From Callaeas wilsoni (Eukaryota > Chordata > Aves > Passeriformes > Callaeidae), in contig VWPU01013471.1 of assembly GCA_013398955.1 (NCBI GenBank), forward strand, positions 124,001-188,000: a DNA stretch of 64,000 nt, read 5' to 3'. Position numbers and translations under genes: made by a program. The first letter of the stretch is position 1. Each line of letters starts with the position of its first letter. Below, in pieces: positions 1-13,059 of this stretch. The notes beneath the pieces were generated by a model that saw nothing but the letters and a program-made list of their open reading frames with translations, was not told the DNA's origin and did not search any database.

Positions 1-3000
1 TGACTTTGCAGAGACAGCTTTAATAGAGCTGATTTGCACAGAAGTGATTTTTCCTCTCGTCCCAGTCAATCAAGAGGAGTTGCCTAGAAAACTTAGAGAA
101 AGAGCTCCCTGCAGCTTAGTTTCTGATGCTAAATGACTTGCCTTAGTGCAGCCATCCTTGGCCTTCTCTGGGGTTGTAAGGCACAGCACAAATTCAAGTC
201 ATGTTTCCCTCTGTCACAGACCTTACCTTATTTTACAGTATAGTGACTATTAATGCAGAACATTAAATGGTAAACAGAGTCCACATGGTGTGTACTCCAT
301 GCTCTGCCTCTACATTATTGGTACTTCAGGATATAATTTGCTGTTATTTAGGCCATCAGCCAGCCTCAGGGTTGTGGAGGGGTAACACACCAAATGGCCC
401 CTGCCAGGGAACATCATGCCTGGGAGCTAGCTGAGCTGGTTTTCTGGAGAAGGAAGGTTTTATTCTCCCAGGCAGATATCATGATCTATTGTGGAAGGCT
501 GGCAGGGCAGGAAACTGACACAGGGCTTGACACTGCCTGCAGAGATTGTTCTCATACCCTAGAAATACAGAAATTGTCATTTACTTGTTAGCCTCCTGCT
601 GGGCAGAAGCCCTATTTCCCTTTGTTTCAAGCTAAAGGCTCCCTTTCTCTCTCTTGGCTCTTAAAGGTTTCTCCATAAGACCAAAATAAGGGGTTTCCCC
701 GCAGAAGAAAAGGGGTTTTGGACAATGGGTAGAATTAGAAAGGAGTGAATGACAGGCTTCCTCTGCCTGACAAGCAGCTGGAGTGAGGAGCGTTTGAGAG
801 TGCAAATAGAAATAATTTTGCTGGATGTTTGTGAAGTCACTTATTCATTAGATCTCTTTTCACTAAGTTAATGAACTTATGCAGCCTGATCCTGTTTCTA
901 ATTCATTTGGTGTCAGTCACAGTTCTGCAGAGTTTGGGACAGATCACTGGATCTCTAAACTAATCCCACACAGGCCACTGAATTTCACTTGCAGACTGGT
1001 GCTTGGCTGGGGTGAATATCTTTCAGAGTTCACTTTAGAAAGACATTCAAACTTGATTCAAAAGCACAGGAGAGGAGGATCCTTTCACTAGGCAGCTTAT
1101 TCCAGAGTTCAGCAAAACACATTTTTAGACTATTTCAATTATATCTGTCTTCACATTTTCCCTATTGCTTGCTGTATTTTTCCCAGCTAGATAAAAAAAA
1201 GAAGTTTAGAATCCAGCACTACTCACTCTATTAGAGTTTTTCACAATTGTGTTTTTTTCTTACTACTTTGTTGCCTGCTCTTCAGTTTCCTAGCATGCCT
1301 TAAAAACGGAGAGTGCAACAGGGATGTTGTGCACAGCAGCACTTCATGCTCAAGGAAAATTGCTTCCTTTTTTTTTTAAAAAGTATCCCCTGTTTATATG
1401 ACTACAGTGCATCAAGCAAGAAGATCAAAATAAGATTTCTTTTCTCCAGTTTCACAGAGAAGTAAACTGGGTTTTGACATTCAGAAGTTTTCATACTGTG
1501 GAAACAACCTGGATATTTATATACCTCTGCACTGAAGACTCGTATGATTGTAAAGTGCTGCTAGTTTTAAGAAGGCAAAATTTCTTATTAGTCTAATTTT
1601 CGTTAGTGTTCACCTAGAAGTATCTACTTGATACCAGAAGAGAAAGCTCTAAGAGCATCTTAGGCTTTGTGCACGCTGGGAAGTCTTATTGATTACACTG
1701 TGATGGTTAAATTTCTGTAGTCATATGGGTTTAAGAAGTCATCCCCTCTGCCTGAATAATTACCGATAGTATATTTCTAAAATAATATAAACTAAAACTA
1801 GAAAAATATGTTTGTATGAGAATAGTTATATGGCAGGAGACCACATCAGTCTGTATTAAAAATCAGAATATAGTGACAAAAATTTCCAGCATAGACCAGC
1901 CAACTGAGTTGTTTTACAAAAGCCTCTGGAAGACAATTGCCAAAGCTGATGATCTGTTCTTTGTTCTAAATCCTTAATATTTCAGACATGGAGAAATACA
2001 GCAAAATATTAACTTTGGAATTAGAGGAAACACAGAGTCTCTCTGAAATAACACAACAGCAATAATATCAATCTGCTTCTGACAGCAACTGGCTCAGCAC
2101 ACTATGCATAAACTTTTCTTAGTACTAGAAATGTCCAAGCTATATTGCTTGGATTTCTGTACTTTGTGACATCAATTGATCCATTAACTGAATTGAATAC
2201 GTTTTGATTCGCATGGTTCCTATGGGGAGTGGTTATTAAGGTAGATGATGGAAGGGTTATAACATCTATTTTTGTGTGTACAAAACCTGTGCTGGACAGG
2301 GAAGGGTACATGAGATGTGAAATGCAACTCAGCTGAGAGCAAACAGAAATGGGGGATACATCATCCTCTCACTGCTGGTGGGAGAAGTTGAGGCAGGCTG
2401 TGGTTTATTATGATCTCTCTGTAGCAACATAGTTCTGAAGCACATGAATCATGTTTGCAGGTGCCGTGTGATAGAGTTTCTAGTTGTAAAATGCTTTAAA
2501 AGGTATAGGGGTTCAGGGTAACTGGTCGGAAACTAAGTGTTATGGGTGACCCAATGTGAAAGCTACTAAAGGAGAAGGACTTTCTCCTCTTCATAACTGT
2601 TGTGGTTATGTATTTTTTGTCTTCAATTTGGTTTTGTCCCTTTTGTCCTTGTGAGTTAGTTTAATTTACCTGTTCTGTGGAATATTAGCTTAGTCACCCC
2701 TCACCTGCCTCAGAAAAAGAAAACAGTTTTCCACTGGGTTAGCAATATGAGTCAGCTCAGGAAGAATTTTAACATGTGCTGAGCGAGTGAGAACCAGCAA
2801 ACAAAAGCAGGAGTGAGAGAAGGAAGGAGGAGAAAGAAAGTGGGGTGACAGAGGATGCTGAGACTCACTTAACTGGATAGCTGCTTGATAATCCTGGTAA
2901 GTGCTTCTAAGAAGTGCATGTGTTGATCAGAAAGACAAGGTCCAACTCTGAATTCAACTGTATTTTATTTCAGAAGTCAGCAAATGCAAGTTCTCAACCA

Positions 3001-5897
3001 GAGACCTTCATCTGCTGATATGGTTGCTATTGGGTATATAGAAGAAAAACAGAGTTAAGGTGCCTAAAGCTATGGAAACAAAATGGGACTTTGTAGAAGC
3101 TGAACTTTTACATAGATACCTGAGCTTTCTTACCAGATGCTTGACGGAGATCTTGGCTCTCCAGGAGATGTGCTGATTAGTTCTCCTAAGAACATGTGGC
3201 TATTGCCTTCTTTATGGAGCTTTGATTTCACTAAAAATCATACAGCCCCTCTTATCTAAATAATGAATACTGGCTGAGTAACTTTAAAATATAGTTATAG
3301 AATCATTCCTAATGTCTAGATGTACTGGAATGTTTGATGTTGAATATTCACCATCCAAATTATGTGCATTCTGTAGATGATCTGTGTGTAGGTGTATTTG
3401 TATATTACACTTCTGAGAAGCTCCCATCTGGTCCTGTGAGCTTAAACAGTATTAGCTGTACTCTTAGAGTGTATTCTCTGGTTTAGTTTCATTCAAAAGG
3501 ATTTCAATTTTATTCTCTGAGACCACCTGCAGTGCAAATCAAAATACCGTTAATAGGGACTAATTGTGAAATTGGTTTCAGAAAAGTGTCTCTCATCCAA
3601 AGTAAAATGCTAATGTAGGCACTCTCTTCCTTTCTTGATGGCAATGTGACTTTGATGTAACGATGAGCATCAAAATACGTGGTACTTTACAGAATAAAAC
3701 TGCTTTCTTTTCCTGATGAATTACAATGCCTTGTTTTGGAAACTGCCAGGACTCCTGGGTCTGTTTTGCAAAGTATGTAGATGATGGTAGTAGAAGACTA
3801 TTATTTGCTTCTACAAACTTCAGACAATAGTTGGGATTTATTGAGGTTCATGCTAACTAACCACATGGAAGAAGATCTCTGGATTTGGCTCTCAACAGAT
3901 AAACTAGACCGAGCAGAGGCAAAATTGAGTTAAATCATCACTTTAAACACAACGAAATGAAAAACATCTCTGAAAGTACTTCTCTAAAATCAGCTAGGAA
4001 GCCTGCAGCAGAGCTGATGAATTCTCTTAAGAATCTGGACTAATTTTCCTGTTACTGTGCAATACTGTATATTTCTATAATTATACAATCCCTAACAGAA
4101 CACATGCGGACACGTTGCCAAGACTTGTATCAGAGTATGAGCTGGCTAACAAGTCAGGAGTCAAAAGGATTCTCCTGTTGAAGGAGTTCCAGTTGCAGAA
4201 CTCTGTTTATAGGGTTTTTTAGTAACTTTACAGCAATTTAAAGTAACTACAAATAAATATTGCCTTTCCTTTTAAAGTCCCTACAGATGAAAAAGAGGGC
4301 ATCGCGCAAGAATCTGAGGTTACTAAAACCAGGGTGTAGGCTGCCCTTGATATTCTTGATTATATCTCTCTGGACTTCACTGCTTGTACAGCAGATGCAT
4401 TAGGATAAGCAAACTTCAATATAAACCTCAATTTTTTTTTGTCTAGGACAAAAACATAACAATACAGTGATAAAATCAGGTTACCATCTTGGCATAAACA
4501 GTTAGCTTTCCAGGGCTTCATTTTCCTGCAGTATGACATGCTACTGTCTTCAGGGTATTTTTAAATTCATCATCATCGGCATTAGTGCAACTAACTGAGC
4601 TTAATTTTGTTATTTTCTTCTAATTTTAAGTGCTGCACTGTTTTCTTTCCTCACAGGCCGACATTAATCACTTCAGGAAACACTTTGCCCTGTAGCCGGA
4701 GGCTTCCAGTCTTGTAAATGTTCAGTCTATAGCGATCTGATAAGCTCAGTGCTGAAAGTACTTTGCAAGAAGAGATTTCATTTATCTTGAGTATTAAGTA
4801 ACAAACTGTCAAGATTTCTCTTCTTTTTTAATACATCATTTCTATACAACTTAGACATCAGACAGAACAAATATCCAGACCAGGAGAGTGAAAAAATGCA
4901 CTTGAATGAAGCACACTACTGAACTCTTGATTCTTTTTGCCTGAAAATGCAACAGAAATTCTATATAATTAGGTTATCATGTCTGACTCACGTCATACGG
5001 TTTGTACATCAAATTGTCCAAACAATGCATTAATATGTCATGATCTATCCTTGACTTGCATTATGGCAACATACTGGTTGTTGTCCAATTAGTACCATTT
5101 CCTGTTTTGACTATAACTAATGCATAAATTGTAAATCAAGAGGACCATAAACCAAACAGGATCATAAACCTGACCATTACATTCTTACCTAGTCTTTCTG
5201 CTGTAGACTTAGTGCTGGTTGCAACTGACAGTTGAAAGCTACAATTTAGTCCCCTGATGATACCAAAAACTGTGGAACCTGTGAAGGGTATAGTGATGAT
5301 AGTTAGGCTAGGGATGAGGGAACTGAAAGAGTTTGTTCAGATTTTCCAAGCAAAATACCTTCCTTGGGCCAAAGAATTTTTGTAATGAGCAGTATTGTCA
5401 TTCTGATTCAATTTTAGTTCTACAATTGCTATTGACGTTGGGGAACTACATAGATAACATAGAAGAAGTGTGAGAGTCTTAATATTTATTGATCTCTGCT
5501 TCTAGTTTCTCTTACAGTAAGATGTGTGTGTGGGTGTAGATTCAGGTTTATTCTTAAATGACCTTTCTTTCCCATGCATGAGAAAATGCAGTATTTAGAC
5601 AAGCAGGTCCTATTCCCTAGATGGTACCTTTAAGTGTTACTGTATTACAAACAAACAATACCGCTGGGCATAGAGCTTACAAATCTTTCTCTCAGCTGAG
5701 CCAGCTGAGGATTACTTGCCTACTGATGCTGAAAGAACTGTGTATTGCAGCGTCTTAAGAAAAGCTTTCTTCACTTTGTAAAGAAATCTCTGTGCAATTG
5801 GTTCATGATCATGCAAAGCAGGCAGCTGGCCGACAGTGTTTCATTGAGCTTTAATGGAGAACAGCCAGGTCTGAAAAAATTAGTGTAGTAGTCTCAA
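1..5897. other. Unique non-coding sequence, no gene recognised
   Basis: The block is AT-rich with scattered homopolymer runs, for example a T run near 1369. The open frames are at most about 70 codons, have no recognisable domains and no convincing splice-site context. I see no CR1, LTR or SINE here. It could be intergenic or intronic. Confidence 0.6.
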
Positions 5898-5947
5898 AAG
5901 TTTTAATAAGATATAGACTTTCTGTGAGCTCAATCTTATTAAAACTT
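5898..5947. repeat. Perfect 15-bp inverted repeat (hairpin)
   Basis: The arm AAGTTTTAATAAGAT (5898-5912) is matched exactly by its reverse complement at 5933-5947, leaving a 20-base loop. The stem is AT-rich (3 G/C pairs of 15). No flanking target duplication or known transposon end was recognised. It may be chance, a MITE remnant or a transcribed hairpin; the sequence alone cannot decide. Confidence 0.75.
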
Positions 5948-7584
5948 CTTTTTAAAAAGAAATGTCAAAAAAACCACTCAACAGTCTGGGAAAAATCTCC
6001 TGAGTGAAGAAGGCTGTAGTCTTGTTTTAGCCTAAAGTCAAATCACAGTTTAGGAAGTTATGTACTGAAGACAAACAACCAAAAATTTAAAGAATATGGA
6101 ATATGCAGATAGTGCCAGTGCTTTTTACTGATTTCTTTATGGGAATAAAAATACACGTTCCACTAGTGAAAACAATCCATCAGTCTTTTGCAAGGCTACT
6201 GCCTTTGCAGACATTTAGTGGAACCATTTAGAAAGAAGACTTGCTCTAAGGCATATGCTCTTCTTTTGAATAAATAAAACCTGACCAGTCTTTATTTGAT
6301 TATCATTAAGCTGAAACTGGGCAATTATTCTTCGTCTGTATTTATCTTGACATTTTACTGCTTCTGTTTCAGACCTGAAAGATTATTTTTGTTTAAATGT
6401 TTGTCTATTTTCTTCCCACAGCAGCAGCATTTAGGCTAGCACATTATTGCTGCTTCTTATAAATCTTGCTGGACTTTATTTGTAAATTATTTGATTTAGG
6501 AATATAAGATTATTACAAAATGGAATTAAAAAAAATTTTTGAAGTATTGTTTGGGAATAATATGCTTAGGTTTAATGTTCTCATTATTTGATTTGAACTA
6601 GAGAAAATGGATTTGTTATAAAGCAAATCTTCCCTACCAAAGAAGCTGTTAGTTTTCAGTGAAAAGAGCACCATACCCAAACTTTGAACATTAAGACCTA
6701 CTTAATTGCCCTGGGGAAGAGTGCTTTTCTCAGAATTGCTGTGCTATGCTTTGTTTTGTTCAGTGTGTAAGAAAGGCATGAACAGATGGGTTGGACTACT
6801 TCTTAATTCAGGGGCTTAGCTGAACTGAAGTCTGGATGTATTTGCATATATTTTGAACCATTAGAAACCTTCTCAGCTTGCAAGTCAATGAAACCATGAA
6901 TAAGTTCTGAATGCTATTGATTCCTGCAAGTTTAATATCTGTGACTTACAAATACAACTATTTAGCTCTGAGCAAACCACTTTTTAGTTTAGAAATTATT
7001 TGTCTCACACAGCCTGGCACTGTTTGAAGCTGGTGGTTGCCATGCCACCTTGCAATACATAGATGAGGCACAGGCAAAAGAAGCTCAGTCTGCCTCAGGA
7101 AGGAAAATGCCAAAAATGTGATGTGCTTGAAATCACTGGTCAGCAGAAAGAAAAATGGTATTTGAAAGAATGATGGGAGGAATGGGTTCACTGTGAGCAC
7201 ACAGGTAAATTACAAGCTAGTTTAATTTCCCTGGTCTGTTTATGTACTTTTTCTAGAGCCCAACTCTACTTGGTTCTAGCCGAAGGCAGTGTGACTGACA
7301 CCTTCCAGAATTATCCATCTTGGGCAGGATTTCACTTCAGATGTGGCTTTACAAAATTGGAAGATAATAGTCATCTCTAAGTTATGTTGTTATCAAATCT
7401 TGCAGACCACAGTATTAAGGCTTTCAGTTAGTAGTGATGTTTGCAAGCATATTTGTGAGTGGCCAGAACAACTTCTTGGAGCCTGAACAGCCTTTGCACG
7501 TGGGTCATCTTGGTTTTAACGAGCTTCTGTAGTTTTAACATATACTTTTGTACTATAAAGGGCTGCATTTTATCTTGCCTTTTT
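5948..7584. other. Unique non-coding sequence
   Basis: No repeat family, RNA gene or exon was recognised. The sequence is AT-rich with short open frames only. Confidence 0.55.
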
Positions 7585-7880
7585 GAATCATAGAATATCC
7601 TGAATTGGAAGATACTCTCAGAGATCATTGAGTCCAACTCGCAGCCCTGCTCAGGACGTCCCCCAGAGTCACACCATGTGCCTGAGAACAATGTCCAGAT
7701 GCTTCTTGAACTCTGTCAGGCTGGTGCTATGACCACTTCCCTGGGGAGCTCATTCCTGTGCCCAGCCACCCTCTGGGTGAAGAACATTTTTCTAATGTCC
7801 GTCCTAAACCTCCCCTGAAACAACTTCAGGCCATTCCCTCAGGTGCTATCACTCATCACCAAAGAGAAGAGATCAATAGT
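7585..7880 (-). mobile_element. CR1 LINE fragment, antisense, 3' end
   Basis: The left edge (7585-7596) carries the inverted ATTCTATG-type CR1 3' terminus. It is followed by the typical inverted 3' region: a lineage-typical 'gagtccaactc' block, the 'accacttccctggggagc' block (7731 onward) and 'ggtgaagaacatttttct'. The same region appears in the sense direction at 11447-11742, which supports the call from inside the window. It is 5'-truncated, as is usual for CR1, and has no intact frame. Similarity fades after about 7880, so that boundary is approximate. Confidence 0.93.
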
Positions 7881-7989
7881 CTATTGGTCCTTATCTAGCA
7901 AAAATTTCACCAGGGAAAATGTGAAAAGCCTGCATACAACTTCCATTGCCTTTCTCAATCTATCTTTATATTTCTGTAAGGTAGCAAGA

Positions 7990-8095
7990 CACTAAAGTTC
8001 CATATGTAGCCAAGGGGCAAGGAGTAAGAGTCTTGTCCAAGGTCACCCATTATGGTTTTAGGTGGTGAACCCGCACCTTCCAAAGCTATTGCCTT
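7990..8095 (-). mobile_element. Ancient MIR-like (CORE-SINE) relic, antisense
   Basis: The stretch around 8032-8050 ('cttgtccaaggtcaccca') and the following 'gtggtgaaccc' segment follow the order of the inverted MIR/CORE-SINE body: a 'cttgcccaaggtcac' motif, then the inverted tRNA B-box region. The copy is heavily diverged and both ends are uncertain. Elements of this type are old and rare in birds. It lies immediately beyond the CR1 fragment, and a profile search would be needed to name the family. Confidence 0.5.
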
Positions 8096-8513
8096 TACCG
8101 CTGCTTTTTACCATTAACAGTAACTCAGCTCTGCTAGAATTTGCCATATTTAGCTTGTGATATAATCAAGAAAATAACTACTCTTTTTAATTCTCTGAAC
8201 CAGTACCTTTAATCCTTTAAATCTATTCAAACTAGGCTTAATGCACAAGGTGCTAGGAACAGCTCTGGGAGCCAGGAATATGCCTGTGGGAATATGGGGG
8301 GGCCTCTGTACAACAGTGGAATTGAAAATGGTCACTATGAACCCTGGATTAAGATGCTTCCCTTCTTCTCCCCTGCCACGATGCTTGTATTTACATTCTC
8401 AGGGTAGAAGCCAGATATTAAGTGCTGTCATTTGTTCTGCCTGTGTGTATTAGGTTAAAACTTGATTTTATACAATACTCTAAGTTGCCTATGAATTCAC
8501 TCTATTATTTATT

Positions 8514-9047
8514 TGCCTTGGTTTTGGGTTAACTTCCTTGCTATTAGCTAGTACAGTTCTAGGTTTAGATTTATGGTGAGAATAATGTTGATAACACTCT
8601 GATGTTTTAGTTGTTGCTACACAGGACTTACACCAAGTCAAGGACTTTCCATCTTCTCATGTCCTGCCAGAGAGGAAGCTGGAGGTGCACAAGAAGTCGG
8701 AGGGGAGGCAGCCAGGACAGCTAACCCCAACCAGCCAAAGGGATGTTCCACACCATATGGCATCATGCTGAACCGTAAAACTGGGAAAGCAGGGTAGTAA
8801 GTGGGAGCCCACGCTCAGAGATGGGCTGGGCATTTGTCAGCAGGTGGTGAGCAGTTACACTGTGCGTCACTTGTTCTCCATATCCTTTTTTTAATTATTA
8901 TTTTTGCTTCCTTATCTGTCCTATTAAACTTCAATCTTAACCCATGAGTTTTACCTTTTTCCCAATTTTCTCCCCTGTCCCACTGTGAGTGAATGAGAGT
9001 GTGTGAATGACTGTGTGATGTTTAGCTGCCTACAAAATTGAATGACA
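8514..9047 (+). mobile_element. Solo LTR, avian ERVL-type endogenous retrovirus
   Basis: This 534-bp segment follows, end to end, an LTR type that I recognise from many bird genomes. It starts TGCCTTGGTTTTGGGTTAAC and continues through the 'gttgataacac' and 'gatgttttagttgttgct' blocks (about 8588-8617), 'ggtgcacaagaag' (8683) and 'catatggcatcatgct' (8754). It then has 'ggtggtgagcagtt' (8842) and 'cccatgagttttac' (8941), and ends near 9047 with the sequence that is normally '...accacgaca'. A poly(A) signal variant ATTAAA lies at 8923-8928. The usual TATA box is decayed to 'cgtaaaa' near 8774. No internal retroviral region flanks it, so it is a solo LTR. A target duplication was not clear. Assignment to ERVL is from memory of the family. 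Confidence 0.88.
8923..8928 (+). terminator. ATTAAA poly(A) signal of the ERVL-type LTR
   Basis: The hexamer lies where this LTR family has its polyadenylation signal, about 125 bp before the 3' end. The element is decayed, so current use is doubtful. Confidence 0.5.
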
Positions 9048-11446
9048 ATGGTATTATTACAGGTTGTATTTTATAGTGCGTAGGCAGAATACTTCCTGGT
9101 CTTTTCAAACATCTCCTCACGTGAGTCAGAAACATCCCAGAAAGTCCTTGCCCGCAATGGCAAATGAAGAGGTAGCACAGAATGCAGAAGTGTAAAGAGG
9201 ATCCTCTGTAATGAGACCATTTGGATTTTCAGCAGTGTGTTTCCAGAATGCCAGAGTACAGTTCTGTGGTACTATTGAATGTAATTAGACTTCAATTAAA
9301 TGCTGGTAGGCATGTATGTTCTCTAACTACAAATAAATACAGCTCCTTTTTTTAGAACATTGAACTATCAGGCCCTGCCATATTTGGAAAAATTTAGTCA
9401 GGATGATGGCTTTACTTTGAAAACTGAAACTGCAAAATTTGGATCCAGGAAGGGCTTTTCCAAGGCTGACGGGTGTTGTCTTACTGCAGAAAATGCAACA
9501 ATGATACCCCATAGGACTTTGTCCAGACTACAGGAGACAATAGTATTTTGAATTATGCCAGTCATGCCAAGTAGAAGCATCAAGCTTCACAGAAATTAGT
9601 TTTACTAGATCTGTGCTAGTATTTGGCATTTCATAAAATTGTAGGTTATTTTCCATGCTTTTCCTGACGTTTTTTGACAGAGGTTACATGTTGCTCCAAC
9701 TAAATATCTCGAAAGAGAAAAGCATAAAACTCTCTTGGACAGGGGAGTTAAAGTGGGGGGAAAGTGTTATTTTAAAACTTAGGAAATATCTGAAAATTTG
9801 GTCGTGTGAATGTGATACAGAACTTTGAACTCTTCTGTATACATGAGGGCTGTCCTTCAAAAAGCTGTCTAGGATAAGGCTGCTGAGTGATGGTCTCTTA
9901 CCTACTTTCAAACCAGGCATAAACTTTGTTCAGATATTGACATGATACCATCCCCTCTATTCCTGGAGAAGATCCTCCATTTCTTAGCAGTCTACAGGGC
10001 ATTAGTAGTAGGCTACTGATGGCACATGGTGCTGAGCTGCTCTAATGGTTGGCTTTTGGATGAGCAAATTCTATTAAACTATTAGCTGTAATACCTACTC
10101 TGATTGAGGTCACTGGTGCTGCATACTTCACATTCAATGTGAATCTTCTCTAGTCAACAAAACTACAGTGACTGAGAGCCTACAATTTGTGAGAAAGATT
10201 TTTTAACAATTCAGGCTCCAGAGATCTTGAGTTCTTGCTAATTTGGAGTATTGACTTCCTGTAGCAGAGAATGGGGCACTGTTCACGATCAACTCAGACA
10301 TTTGAATGATCCAGTTAAAAAATTTGCCTGCATGTTGTGAAAGCCGTCATTAAATTCTTGTGTGAAGGTTGTGTCTTCTTTAATGAGCTAAATCTGCTCA
10401 GATGTCTACACCAAGACTATTTGCATAGGATGACATGAGTTTGCTCTTTGATCAGTATTTATAGTGTCACTTCTTTTCAATATGGCAGAGTTAAAATGTA
10501 TTTATATTGCATCAGTGTACCATGAAGTGTATGTTTTGCATTCCTCCCTGCTGTCTCTGTTTATATGTATCATATCACAATCCTTTGAAAAAGAAAGCCT
10601 GATTTCCTGAAGGATTTGTGTTGTGTGTGCCCTGAACACTACTAACCCTCTCTTTGTAACATCTCATCATCTTACCATGACCTTGATGTTGCTCTCTGAA
10701 GTGCCATTCTCCCACCCCAGTACCTTCCCAGTTCCTCTCACACTGGTCCACTTGAGTACAGGTGTGCATTAATATTACCTGAAAGACAGGCATATGCAGA
10801 TCAGTCGGACAGCGCTTGTGTGCTTACGGGCCATCCAGATGAAGCTTCTCTTGTTCGGTAAGGAAAAGGTGACTTTAACTCATGCTTCAAAAGGTAATTT
10901 AATCTTCTACGCAAACATGAATTTTCGCAGCATTTCTTGCAGATTTTTATTTCTGAGTCTTCAACCATATTTGACAGGCAGGTAAAATATGGACACGGTT
11001 GATGAAGCTGTCAAAGCTGACGGAGAGAGACAGACAGATGGACAATTTAAGAGTTTGAATAGGTCTCAGTTTCCCAGGAAACAGACGAGTGAAAAAGGCA
11101 AAAAATAGATAGCTGTATGTGTTCCTTGAACTACTTGTTACTGAAGGCAAAGTTGCGTGATGGGAGTGGGATGGGCCAGTGAAGGGTGACCTCCTACTAG
11201 ATCAAACACTATTCAGGCAATAAGGAGTGCGTTATGGTCATGGCAGAGGGTTTAGAAATCAAAGAGCGTTCCTCTCTGAGTCCACAAGTAGTGGATGCTG
11301 GCAAATGAGAGGTGGTAGAATGTTTCAAACAGTTCTTGGTTACTTTCTCTGATTTGTGTCTTTCGTGTTATTGGAGAAATTTGAGTACTGTAGCTTTTCC
11401 CAAGTGAAATTTAAGAAATATGGCTTTAGATACAGTGCCGGGAAGA
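9048..11446. other. Unique non-coding sequence
   Basis: No repeat or exon recognised. Overlapping short frames on both strands at 9327-9583 look like chance; they share no codon pattern and match no family I know. Confidence 0.55.
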
Positions 11447-11742
11447 CGCTGATTTCTTCTCTGTGGTGACCAGTGACAGGATCCAAGGGAATGGCCTGAA
11501 ATCATGTCAGGGGAGGCTTATGTTGGATATCAGGAAAAGCTTTTTCACCCAGAGGCTGACTGGGCACCAGAACAGGCTCCTCAATGTAGTGGTCATAGCA
11601 CCGAGCCTGACAGAGTACAAGAAGCATTTGGACAATGCTCTCAGGCACATGGTGTGATCCTTGGGATGTCCTGAGCAGTGCCAGGAGCTGGACCCAATGA
11701 TCCTTGTGGGTTCCTTCCAGTTCAAAATATCCTATGATTCTA
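11447..11742 (+). mobile_element. CR1 LINE fragment, sense, 3' end
   Basis: The fragment contains the sense CR1 3' region: 'tggtgaccagtgacagga' (11464), 'tttttcacccagaggctga' (11541) and 'acaagaagcatttggacaatg' region (11617). It ends with 'tccttccagtt...cctatgattct' at about 11741, a single remnant of the terminal octamer repeat. It is 5'-truncated with no intact ORF2. It appears to be the same subfamily as the antisense copy at 7585-7880, because the two share most of their length in inverted orientation. Confidence 0.93.
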
Positions 11743-13059
11743 AAAATTTGTTACGTTTTTTTATTTGGTGTCTATCCATCCCTACCATCCCACCGTCCCC
11801 CTCTCAAGTTGCATTGTCAGGATAAGTAATGGTTCAGTCTGCTCATTTAGTTTCCTGAAAGGATGCAACCTGAATGCCTGCACTCCAGGAACTCCATGGA
11901 AACAAACACATTGCGTACCTTTAGACTGTACTAAAATCTTACCCTAATTTTGTGATAAAATGTTATTCTGCACAAGCTCTCTGTCAGGCTGCTGTTGAAG
12001 TACCTTTGAAATGCCTCCTGAGAGAAGCACGAATCTTACCTTGTTTTGTGTTTAAATGCAAGAAAAATGTCAGATACATTTGCAAAGAGCACTTGTAGTC
12101 TTTAAGACAGTGATCTGTCAGGTAAAAGGATGTAACACCTGGTATTAATACAGGTCTAAGCACTCCTTAGCTCATCAGTGGCATTCTCATTATGGTTCAT
12201 GTAATTTCAAACTCATGACCTAAAATTTTTATTTTATAATATTTTTATATTATACTATGTAGCATAAAATTTATAGCATACACTTTTATGCTTAAGATAG
12301 TGGTGTGAATGTAACTAGAACTGCTTGCAATTTCTCATCAAATTAGAAAGGCGTTTTGTTCTCTTGAAATAAACAGATATAAACAAAATCCTGAGTTTAT
12401 TTTAGCCTGCAAATTAAAGTCTTTCACTTTGGAAACACTGAAATTTGCCAAGGCTTTTCCTAAAGATTTTTTTTTCCTGAAAAATTATTTAACCTAAAAT
12501 GCTGAATGTCTCCCTAAAGAACATAACTTGTGCAATCAGTTGGATTTTTAAACATGGTGATTTATACCACAATAAATTAAACTTTATAATTACTCTTTCA
12601 ACATCTATATGAGTGTTAGATTAATATACATTATTCCCACTGATGTAGCACCTGTCTAGATCTAACAGTACAAAACGCCCTACAATGTATCTCTTATTTC
12701 CTTGCCACAAAAAGACCATCTTGTTAACCTAGAAGACAGAGAGAGTTGGTATTAAGACATCATTGTATGGCCACTTAGCTGAATTAGGTGGGGACATGCC
12801 TTAAATTCTAAAGATAACAGTGCAACATTAGATGGTGAAAAAACAGACTCAGGGTTTTTTTAATTGCCAGCTTTGTCTCAACAGAGTTTATGTGAATTTC
12901 AGGGAAGCATAATGCTCTCTAGCTATAAGCAATGCCCAGACCAGCAAAGAATTGCACCACACAGCTAAAAAAAAGTTAATGGTGGTATCTACAGGTACAC
13001 AGCTCCACAAGAACCGCAGGCTGTTACAGGCAAAACCGATGTGGCAGTTGAGAATCACC
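11743..13059. other. AT-rich unique sequence
   Basis: The most AT-rich part (12220-12300) contains a 9-bp inverted repeat (12261-12269 with 12284-12292, arm AGCATAAAA). No gene or known repeat was recognised. Confidence 0.55.

Noticed and set aside
3650..3725. C/D-box snoRNA
   Set aside because: ATGATGA-like and CTGA-like motifs occur, but no terminal stem and no host intron context are visible.
3735..3775. Ancient SINE relic ('ccaggactcctgggtct')
   Set aside because: The motif is short and nothing that follows fits a SINE body.
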